Origin: Sphingobacteriaceae bacterium
GTDB lineage: Bacteria > Bacteroidota > Bacteroidia > Sphingobacteriales > Sphingobacteriaceae
Direction of reading: 5' to 3'
Length of the DNA stretch: 6,010 nucleotides
Assembly: GCA_947458775.1 (NCBI GenBank)
Contig: CANGZX010000050.1
Span: forward strand, 1 to 6,010
Numbering within the stretch: the stretch's first letter is position 1; the number at the start of each line of letters is the position of its first letter. A program made the translations under genes and the position numbers. The notes under the pieces were generated by a model, which did not search any database, was not told where the DNA came from, and saw nothing but the letters and a program-made list of their open reading frames with translations. Shown here piece by piece: positions 1 to 6,010 of this stretch.

Positions 1-147
1 TATTTCGAATTGTTGGGCAATGCCGAAGACTTAAACCACGAAACTGGAAAATATATGGCCGTTACTGCCCAAGAAATTCAAGATCAAGCCCAGCAAATTT
101 TCCGTAAAGAAAATGCATCAATATTAAGCTATTTAGCCAAAAACTAA
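1..147 (+). CDS. M16-family zinc peptidase subunit, C-terminal end only (5'-partial)
   Basis: The window opens inside a reading frame that runs 48 codons to a TAA at 145-147. The visible residues (YFELLGNAEDLNHETGKYMA through ILSYLAKN) resemble the last helix and strand of an M16B peptidase. That region commonly has a 'thv-T-ed-Iq-vAq-kyf-ENas-ily' pattern, seen here as MAVTAQEIQDQAQQIFRKEN followed by a hydrophobic strand. The catalytic part lies outside the window, so activity cannot be read directly. The next gene starts one base after this stop and is an M16 subunit without a zinc site. The inference is that this truncated gene is the HxxEH-bearing partner and that the two are co-translated. 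The family call rests on a short tail plus context, so confidence is moderate. Confidence 0.75.
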   Translation, partial: YFELLGNAEDLNHETGKYMAVTAQEIQDQAQQIFRKENASILSYLAKN

Positions 148-148
148 A

Positions 149-1420
149 ATGGATAGAACGCAAGCCCCTGCATTTAAGCAGGTAGAACATATCAGCCTTT
201 TAAATGCTCAGCAGTACCCTTTAGATAACGGAATACCCTTGTTTTTTATCGATGCCGGAGAGCAAGATTTAGTACGTATTGAGTTTATTTTTGATAATGT
301 AGCATGGAATGCAGCCAGCCCTTTGCAAGCTTTTGCTACCAATGCGCTTTTGCAAGAAGGCACCTCCAATTATACAGCTGCTCAGTTGGCCGAAAAGTTC
401 GATTATTACGGGGCTTTTCTCCAAAAAGAGTATTCCTACGATCAATCAAGTGTGGTGTTGTATACACTTAACAAACACTTGTCGTCGGTTTTGCCTTTGC
501 TTCGCGAAATCTTAACCGATGCCATTTTCCCGCAAAGTGAAATAGATACCTTTATTCGCAATCAACAACAAAAATTGAGTGTAAGCTTAGAGAAAAATGA
601 TGTATTGGCTCGTCGCTCATTCAACCAAGTGCTGTTTGGCAATACGCTTTATGGCCATGCGCCCGTAGTTGAGGAATATGCGCAATTACAACGTTCGCAG
701 CTCTTAGAGTATTATAAAAAAGCCTATCAGCCGGCTAATTGTACCATGGTGGTATCGGGTAAAGTTTCTGAAACTACTTTAAAAAGCATGAATGCCACTT
801 TTGGAAACAACTGGGAGGGAAGCAATGCTGTTGATAAAAATGAGTTTTCTTTTATTAACGGTACTGGCAAAACACACTTTTTAGAACGCCCCGATGCGCT
901 CCAATCGGCTTTGCGTTTAGGCCAAATTGCTATTAACCGTACACATCCCGATTTTCCGGCTTTACAAGTGCTAAACACCATTTTTGGCGGTTATTTTGGT
1001 TCGCGATTAATGGCCAATATTCGCGAAGATAAAGGCTATACCTACGGCATTGGCTCGGGCATTGCTTCTTTAAAAGATGCAGGTTACTTTTTTATTGCCT
1101 CGGAAGTTGGGGCCGATGTATGCACCGCTACCATGGCCGAAATTGAGAAAGAAATGAAACTTCTCCGGACCGAATTGGTATCGGAAGGAGAATTGGCTTT
1201 GGTACGCAATTACATGCTGGGCTCTTTGTTGGGTAGCTTGGAAAATGCGTTTTCACATGCCGATAAGTTTAAAAACACCTATTTCTTCGGCTTAGATGCT
1301 TCGTATTACGAACGCTACGTGCAAACCGTACGCACCATTAGTCCGCAAAAACTAGTAGAATTGGCCAATACCTATCTTCAGTTCGATAAATTAGAAAAAG
1401 TAATTGTGGGTAAACAATAA
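149..1420 (+). CDS. M16B-family peptidase, zinc-less partner subunit (R/Y-motif subunit)
   Basis: This 423-residue protein has the length and two-lobed layout of a single M16B subunit. The N-terminal domain covers about residues 20-215 and the C-terminal domain about 240-420. Where active members have HxxEH followed by a G-T, this protein has FATNALLQEGT (residues 62-72): the two His and the Glu are replaced by Phe62, Asn65 and Ala66, so it cannot bind the catalytic zinc. The C-terminal substrate-binding motif is intact as IREDKGYTYG (291-300), with Arg292 and Tyr299 in the conserved R/Y positions. Known heterodimeric M16B enzymes split zinc site and R/Y pair between two proteins, and this gene fits the R/Y half. 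No signal peptide, lipobox or membrane segment is visible, so a cytoplasmic location is likely unless the partner says otherwise. ATG 149 follows the upstream stop by one base, with no Shine-Dalgarno sequence, suggesting translational coupling. MDRTQAP at the start fits Bacteroidota homologues as I recall them. The physiological substrate is unknown. Confidence 0.92.
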   Translation: MDRTQAPAFKQVEHISLLNAQQYPLDNGIPLFFIDAGEQDLVRIEFIFDNVAWNAASPLQAFATNALLQEGTSNYTAAQLAEKFDYYGAFLQKEYSYDQSSVVLYTLNKHLSSVLPLLREILTDAIFPQSEIDTFIRNQQQKLSVSLEKNDVLARRSFNQVLFGNTLYGHAPVVEEYAQLQRSQLLEYYKKAYQPANCTMVVSGKVSETTLKSMNATFGNNWEGSNAVDKNEFSFINGTGKTHFLERPDALQSALRLGQIAINRTHPDFPALQVLNTIFGGYFGSRLMANIREDKGYTYGIGSGIASLKDAGYFFIASEVGADVCTATMAEIEKEMKLLRTELVSEGELALVRNYMLGSLLGSLENAFSHADKFKNTYFFGLDASYYERYVQTVRTISPQKLVELANTYLQFDKLEKVIVGKQ

Positions 1421-1421
1421 A

Positions 1422-1453
1422 TTCGTCATTTTCAGAAAAATACGATAACTTTG
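1422..1453 (+). promoter_or_regulatory. Predicted Bacteroidota-type promoter of guaB
   Basis: In the 66-base gap before guaB, TAACTTTG (1446-1453) matches the Bacteroidota -7 consensus TAnnTTTG exactly. Twenty bases upstream, TTCG (1422-1425) is a 3-of-4 match to the -33 TTTG element. Transcription would begin around 1458-1462, giving a leader of roughly 25-30 bases. No hairpin or riboswitch-like structure is visible in the gap, and no terminator separates guaB from the M16 gene, so read-through from upstream is also possible. Confidence 0.6.
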
Positions 1454-1465
1454 CCTGGCAAATAA

Positions 1466-2956
<1,491 letters not shown>

Positions 2957-2957
2957 C

Positions 2958-3542
2958 ATGAAGAGTATTTGCGTTTTTTGCGGCTCCAATTTCAATGGAG
3001 ATCCCCAACTTTTAGCTGCTGTAAATGACTTGGCTCAGCAATTGGTAAAACAAGAAATTACCTTGGTTTATGGCGGTGGACGTGTAGGCGTTATGGGTTT
3101 ACTAGCCGATGAAGTGTTGAAAAACGGAGGCAAAGTAATTGGCGTTATTCCCGAATTTTTAATGAACAAGGAAGTAGGGCACGTAGGTCTTACCGAACTA
3201 ATCGTTACCGAAAATATGCACGAACGCAAGCAAATGATGGCCGATTTGTCTGATGGCGTAATTACGCTGCCAGGAGGTTACGGTACCATGGAAGAGTTTT
3301 TTGAAGTACTTACTTGGTTGCAATTAGGTTTGCACCACAAACCCATTGGCTTGCTAAATGTCGGTGGATTTTACAATCCATTATTAACCCAATTAGACGT
3401 TATGGTGGAGCATAAATTTTTGAAACCCATTAATCGGGACTTGGTATTGAGTAACGACAAGGTGGTTGAGCTTTTGGTACAAATGGATGCCTTTGATGTG
3501 CAACCCGATGATGTTTGGTTCAAAGATCGCAACCTGATTTAA
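2958..3542 (+). CDS. LOG-family nucleoside-5'-monophosphate phosphoribohydrolase (TIGR00730 type), short form
   Basis: This 194-residue Rossmann-fold protein has the compact length of type-I LOG enzymes. It starts with the core strand KSICVFCGSN and carries GGGRVGVMG (39-47), MHERK (87-91) and the family signature PGGYGTMEE (105-113). Arg90 and Glu113 are the likely catalytic residues. Family members hydrolyse nucleoside monophosphates, such as AMP or N6-modified AMP, to free base plus ribose 5-phosphate. The plant cytokinin-activating LOG proteins gave the family its name, and in a bacterium a role in purine turnover or base recycling is more likely than signalling. The frame stays open 29 codons upstream into guaB. 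ATG 2958 is chosen because it places the Rossmann strand at the N-terminus as in homologues and leaves a single base after the guaB stop, so translation is probably coupled. Substrate preference cannot be told from sequence. Confidence 0.93.
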   Translation: MKSICVFCGSNFNGDPQLLAAVNDLAQQLVKQEITLVYGGGRVGVMGLLADEVLKNGGKVIGVIPEFLMNKEVGHVGLTELIVTENMHERKQMMADLSDGVITLPGGYGTMEEFFEVLTWLQLGLHHKPIGLLNVGGFYNPLLTQLDVMVEHKFLKPINRDLVLSNDKVVELLVQMDAFDVQPDDVWFKDRNLI

Positions 3543-3622
3543 CAAATTATTCTAAAAAGTGCCAAAAATAGATATTTGGAACGATTTTTGTGAGGCTATA
3601 AATAGCCAAATTATTGCTAAAA
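3543..3622 (+). repeat. Imperfect direct repeat and small palindrome in the rpoD upstream gap
   Basis: The gap between the LOG gene and rpoD is 171 bases and strongly AT-rich. CAAATTATTCTAAAA (3543-3557) recurs as CAAATTATTGCTAAAA (3607-3622), identical except for one inserted G, 64 bases apart. Between them lies the perfect inverted repeat GGCTATAAATAGCC (3594-3607, 6-bp arms, 2-base centre). No U-run follows the palindrome, so it is a poor terminator. The elements may be regulatory or may simply reflect low sequence complexity. Confidence 0.3.
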
Positions 3623-3645
3623 TTTTACCAAAAAGTACAAAAAAA

Positions 3646-3677
3646 CTCGATTTTTCGACGTTATAATGTTAGCTTTG
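3646..3677 (+). promoter_or_regulatory. Predicted promoter of rpoD
   Basis: TAGCTTTG (3670-3677) matches the Bacteroidota -7 consensus TAnnTTTG exactly. It lies 36 bases before the rpoD start, close to the 33 bases seen at guaB. The -33 position at 20-base spacing reads CTCG (3646-3649), only a weak match to TTTG. Transcription would begin near 3682-3686 with a leader of about 30 bases. Since this promoter class is read by the sigma factor encoded here, autoregulation is plausible. Confidence 0.6.
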
Positions 3678-3713
3678 CTACTTGTTAAAAATTAGCAGCA
3701 CCAATTTCCATAG

Positions 3714-4574
3714 ATGAGACAACTCAAAATCACCCAATCCATTACCAACCGTGAATCGCAATCACTTGATAAGTATTTGCACGAAATTGGTAAAGTTGAT
3801 TTAATTACCGCCGAAGAGGAAGTAATTTTAGCCCAGAAAATTCGTGAAGGAGACCAAGCTGCCTTAGAGCGCTTAACCAAAACCAATTTACGTTTCGTGG
3901 TATCGGTTGCAAAACAATACCAAAACCAAGGCTTAACCTTAGGCGATTTAATTAACGAAGGAAACTTGGGCTTAATTAAAGCGGCTAAACGTTTTGATGA
4001 AACCAAAGGATTTAAGTTCATCTCCTATGCTGTATGGTGGATTCGTCAATCCATTTTGCAGGCCATCGCCGAGCAAAGCCGTATTGTACGTTTGCCTTTA
4101 AACCAAGTAGGCTCGTTGAGTAAAATTAGCAAAGCCTTTTCTAGACTAGAACAAGAATACGAGCGTGAGCCATCTCCGGAAGAATTAGCCGATATGTTGG
4201 AAACCACGGTAGAAAAAATTTCAGATACCTTGAGCAATTCTGGTCGCCATGTTTCTATGGATGCACCCTTTGTACAAGGAGAAGAAAATACTTTATTAGA
4301 TGTACTAGAGAATAAAGATCCGGATACTGATAGTAATTTAATTAACGAATCGCTTTCTGAAGAAATTCGTCGTTCTTTATCTACCTTAACCGATAGAGAG
4401 CGTGAAATAGTGGTTTTATTTTTCGGTTTAAGTACTAGCCAACCATTATCATTAGAAGAAATTGGAGAAAAATTCAATTTAACTCGTGAACGTGTCCGTC
4501 AAATTAAAGATAAAGCCCTACAACGCTTGCGCCATACATCGCGAAGCAAAATATTAAAGTCTTATTTAGGCTAA
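3714..4574 (+). CDS. rpoD: Primary (housekeeping) RNA polymerase sigma factor, sigma-70 family, Bacteroidota type
   Basis: This 286-residue protein directs RNA polymerase to housekeeping promoters. It is far shorter than the E. coli protein of about 613 residues: region 1.1 and the non-conserved insert are absent, which is normal for the primary sigma of Bacteroidota. Visible regions are: 1.2 with [13 protein letters not shown] (14-26); 2.1-2.2 with [16 protein letters not shown] (58-73) and [18 protein letters not shown] (78-95); 2.3-2.4 with [16 protein letters not shown] (99-114), the promoter-melting and -7 recognition helix; region 3 at about 130-205; region 4.1 around [16 protein letters not shown] (224-239); and the 4.2 helix-turn-helix [20 protein letters not shown] (245-264), which contacts the -33 element. 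All core regions look intact. ATG 3714 gives the conserved MRQLKIT start and has no Shine-Dalgarno sequence. The gene appears monocistronic, with its own promoter upstream and a strong terminator overlapping its stop codon. Confidence 0.98.
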   Translation: MRQLKITQSITNRESQSLDKYLHEIGKVDLITAEEEVILAQKIREGDQAALERLTKTNLRFVVSVAKQYQNQGLTLGDLINEGNLGLIKAAKRFDETKGFKFISYAVWWIRQSILQAIAEQSRIVRLPLNQVGSLSKISKAFSRLEQEYEREPSPEELADMLETTVEKISDTLSNSGRHVSMDAPFVQGEENTLLDVLENKDPDTDSNLINESLSEEIRRSLSTLTDREREIVVLFFGLSTSQPLSLEEIGEKFNLTRERVRQIKDKALQRLRHTSRSKILKSYLG

Positions 4575-4618
4575 ACACAAAAAAAAATCGGGCAGAAACC
4601 CGATTTTTTTTTGTGTTT
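4573..4618. terminator. Bidirectional rho-independent terminator between rpoD and the convergent LOG gene
   Basis: A perfect 20-bp stem is formed by 4573-4592 and 4599-4618 around the 6-base loop CAGAAA. The core is ATCGGG/CCCGAT, flanked by a nine-base A run on the left that pairs with a nine-base T run on the right. Either strand therefore yields a GC-topped hairpin followed by a U tract. The left arm uses the last two bases of the rpoD TAA, and the right arm ends 8 bases before the stop of the - strand gene. It serves both converging transcripts. Confidence 0.93.
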
Positions 4619-4626
4619 TTTAATTC

Positions 4627-5334
4627 CTAGAAATTCGGTTTCAATACATATTTGTCGTAGAAACGGAAGATGTGTTCTGCGGCTTCTTCGGCAGTATCTA
4701 CAATGCGAAAAAGATTTAAATCTTCTTCGTGAATGTTGCTTTCTTGTAGTAACATGGTTTGTTTTACCCAATCCATCAAACCCGTCCAATACGAACTGCC
4801 CACCAATACAATTGGGAAACGGGCAATTTTGCCGGTTTGAATTAAGGTTAAGGCCTCAAACATTTCATCTAAGGTGCCAAAGCCGCCCGGTAAAATAATA
4901 AAGCCTTGAGAGTACTTCATAAACATTACTTTGCGCACAAAGAAGTAATCGAACTCCAATAATTTATCTCTATCGATGTATTTATTGTGAAATTGCTCAA
5001 AGGGCAATTCGATATTTAACCCCACTGATTTTCCGCCAGCCTGGTAAGCACCTTTGTTGGCCGCTTCCATAATACCAGGCCCGCCACCAGAAATAACGCC
5101 ATAGCCACGCTCCGTTAATAAGCGGGCACAATCTTCAGCTAGTTTATAATAGGGGTTTTCGTTTTTGGTTCTTGCCGATCCGAAAATGGAAACACAGGGA
5201 CCAATTTTTGCTAATTTTTCAAATCCGTCAACAAATTCAGACATAATTTTAAAAATTTGCCACGAATCGGTTACCTTAATTTCTTGCCAATCTTTATTTT
5301 CAAAGGCATTTCTTATTTTATCATCACTCATCAT
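4627..5334 (-). CDS. LOG-family Rossmann-fold nucleotide hydrolase (TIGR00730 type), long form
   Basis: A 235-residue member of the same superfamily as the gene at 2958-3542 but clearly of another subgroup. It has an N-terminal helical extension of about 45 residues before the first Rossmann strand, CVSIFGSAR (47-55). It then carries ISGGGPGIMEAANKGA (81-96), FFVRKVMFMKYS (131-142, with Arg134-Lys135) and the signature PGGFGTLDEMFE (149-160). The predicted activity is hydrolysis of nucleoside monophosphates to base plus ribose 5-phosphate; the active-site Arg and Glu appear to be present, but the exact substrate is unknown. No signal peptide or membrane segment is visible, so it is cytoplasmic. 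It lies 13 bases downstream of the symporter gene on the same strand and probably shares its transcript. Two adjacent ATG codons (5334 and 5331) could serve as the start; see the ribosome-site entry. Transcription ends at the shared terminator at 4573-4618. Confidence 0.92.
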   Translation of the reverse strand: MMSDDKIRNAFENKDWQEIKVTDSWQIFKIMSEFVDGFEKLAKIGPCVSIFGSARTKNENPYYKLAEDCARLLTERGYGVISGGGPGIMEAANKGAYQAGGKSVGLNIELPFEQFHNKYIDRDKLLEFDYFFVRKVMFMKYSQGFIILPGGFGTLDEMFEALTLIQTGKIARFPIVLVGSSYWTGLMDWVKQTMLLQESNIHEEDLNLFRIVDTAEEAAEHIFRFYDKYVLKPNF

Positions 5335-5335
5335 A

Positions 5336-5340
5336 TCCTT
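5336..5340 (-). promoter_or_regulatory. Shine-Dalgarno-like AAGGA before the long LOG gene
   Basis: Read on the - strand, AAGGA precedes the tandem ATGATG start. It sits 1 base before the first ATG (5334) and 4 bases before the second (5331). The spacing favours the second ATG, which would shorten the protein by one residue. The other complete genes in the window lack a purine-rich site at this distance, and Bacteroidota generally use Shine-Dalgarno sites little, so this may be chance. Confidence 0.35.
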
Positions 5341-5347
5341 ATTATTT

Positions 5348-6010
5348 TTAAAAGCTAATAGTCTCTTTACTTCTCTTGCTAATTAAAAGCAAGCCGGCAA
5401 AGGTAAGTAATCCGTTGATAAGGATTAACTCGGTATCGAAAATATATCCGTTTAGCAATAGCTTCGAATTGGCATTAAGCGCATAACAGGCTGCAGGAGC
5501 TACCAAACAGACTATTGGCACCAATTTGTCTCTCACAGTTCGTTTTTTAAGTAGGAGCCCAAAGGCATACAAGCCCAACAGCGGCCCATAGGTATAGGAT
5601 GCTACCGTAAAAATGGCACTAACCACGGCCGCATTGTTAATGGCATTGAAAAGCAATATGACTAGAAATAGTGCAATTGAAAATCCAATATGTACCCAAT
5701 GACGAGGATTAATGCCTCCAAGCTTCTTTTCTACTTTGTCTAATCCCAAGAAATCAACGCAAAAAGAAGTAGTAAGGGCCGTTAAGGCCGAATCGGTGGT
5801 GGCAAAGGTAGCGGCGGTTAAGCCCAGCATAAAAATAATAGCCGGTAATACCGCTAAATGATTCAACGCTATCTCCGGGAAAAGAAAATCGGTACGCACA
5901 TTACCCAATGCATCGGTAGGTATAGCAATTCCATTTTTAGTGGCATAAATGTACAGTAAGGCGCCCACACTTAAAAAGAATAGATTAATTACCACAAAAA
6001 TGCCCGTAAA
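5348..6010 (-). CDS. Sodium:solute symporter (SSS/SSF family), C-terminal part (5'-partial)
   Basis: The visible 220 residues are the C-terminal part of an inner-membrane Na+-coupled transporter of the LeuT-like SSS family. The frame is open to the window edge: codons for FTGIF precede the GTG at 5995, so that GTG is internal, not the start. Hydrophobic segments in order are: VVINLFFLSVGALLYIYA; LAVLPAIIFMLGLTAATFAT leading into TTDSALTALTTSF; HIGFSIALFLVILLF; AVVSAIFTVASYTYGPLLGLYAFGLLL; LVPIVCLVAPAACYAL; and LILINGLLTFAGLLLI. The TAATFATTDSALTAL stretch corresponds to the family's 'AAxMSSxxSxLN' helix, whose hydroxyl residues line the Na2 site; here Thr-Thr replaces Ser-Ser. YTYGPLLGLYAFGLL is also typical of the family. 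The protein ends in a short basic tail, KRSKE. The substrate (sugar, sialic acid, amino acid or other) cannot be inferred from this part. The long LOG gene follows 13 bases downstream, suggesting an operon. Confidence 0.9.
   Translation of the reverse strand, partial: FTGIFVVINLFFLSVGALLYIYATKNGIAIPTDALGNVRTDFLFPEIALNHLAVLPAIIFMLGLTAATFATTDSALTALTTSFCVDFLGLDKVEKKLGGINPRHWVHIGFSIALFLVILLFNAINNAAVVSAIFTVASYTYGPLLGLYAFGLLLKKRTVRDKLVPIVCLVAPAACYALNANSKLLLNGYIFDTELILINGLLTFAGLLLISKRSKETISF

Noticed and set aside
727..981. Open frame on the - strand inside the M16 gene
   Set aside because: Antisense to a well-supported coding region, with no recognisable domain and no start or promoter context; a shadow of the + strand codons. 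The same applies to the other antisense frames within guaB and rpoD.
3594..3607. GGCTATAAATAGCC as a terminator of the guaB-LOG transcript
   Set aside because: The stem is short and AT-rich and is not followed by a T run, so it lacks the features of an intrinsic terminator.
3647..3658. TCGATTTTTCGA inverted repeat upstream of rpoD
   Set aside because: Arms are only 4 bases and self-palindromic in an AT-rich stretch; likely chance.
3662..3667. TATAAT as an E. coli-type -10 box before rpoD
   Set aside because: Bacteroidota sigma factors read TAnnTTTG rather than TATAAT, a perfect TAnnTTTG lies just downstream, and there is no TTGACA-like partner.
4611..4898. Open frame on the + strand across the long LOG gene
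   Set aside because: It begins in the terminator's T run and lies antisense to conserved LOG motifs; the protein is low in recognisable structure and rich in Cys and Arg, as expected of a shadow frame.
5993..5995. GTG as the start codon of the symporter gene
   Set aside because: The frame continues open to the window edge with plausible membrane-protein residues, and a real SSS protein needs several more membrane segments upstream; the gene is simply cut off.

Overview
The window reads as an ordinary chromosomal housekeeping segment from a member of the Bacteroidota. The main evidence is the primary sigma factor. It is only 286 residues long, lacks region 1.1, and begins with the MRQLKIT / [13 protein letters not shown]-terminus characteristic of the phylum. 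Two intergenic gaps carry TAnnTTTG-type -7 promoter elements, and start codons mostly lack Shine-Dalgarno sequences, both typical of Bacteroidota. Details of the sigma factor ([23 protein letters not shown]) lean towards the Sphingobacteria/Chitinophaga/Cytophaga side rather than classical Flavobacteria, but this is an inference by eye.

Layout on the + strand, left to right: (1) the last 48 codons of an M16-type peptidase subunit; (2) one base later, a full second M16 subunit (149-1420) that lacks the HxxEH zinc site but keeps the R/Y pair, so the two genes probably encode a heterodimer; (3) a 66-base gap with a promoter; (4) guaB, IMP dehydrogenase (1487-2956); (5) one base later, a small LOG-type nucleotide phosphoribohydrolase (2958-3542); (6) a 171-base gap with a promoter; (7) rpoD, the primary sigma factor (3714-4574). 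A perfect 20-bp stem terminator (4573-4618) separates this from genes converging on the - strand. These are a second, longer LOG-family protein (4627-5334) and, 13 bases upstream of it, the C-terminal part of a sodium:solute symporter (5348-6010) whose start lies outside the window.

Functionally, guaB and the first LOG gene form a tight pair acting on purine nucleotides. GuaB commits IMP to guanine nucleotide synthesis, and the LOG enzyme is predicted to hydrolyse nucleoside monophosphates to base plus ribose 5-phosphate. The rpoD gene appears to have its own promoter, of the type its product recognises, which suggests autoregulation.

There is no mobile element, CRISPR array, tRNA or rRNA, and no gene-free stretch longer than 171 bases. 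I found no evidence of an undescribed multi-gene system. The points most worth a second look are the split-active-site M16 pair, the guaB-LOG coupling with a second LOG paralogue nearby, and the matching promoters.
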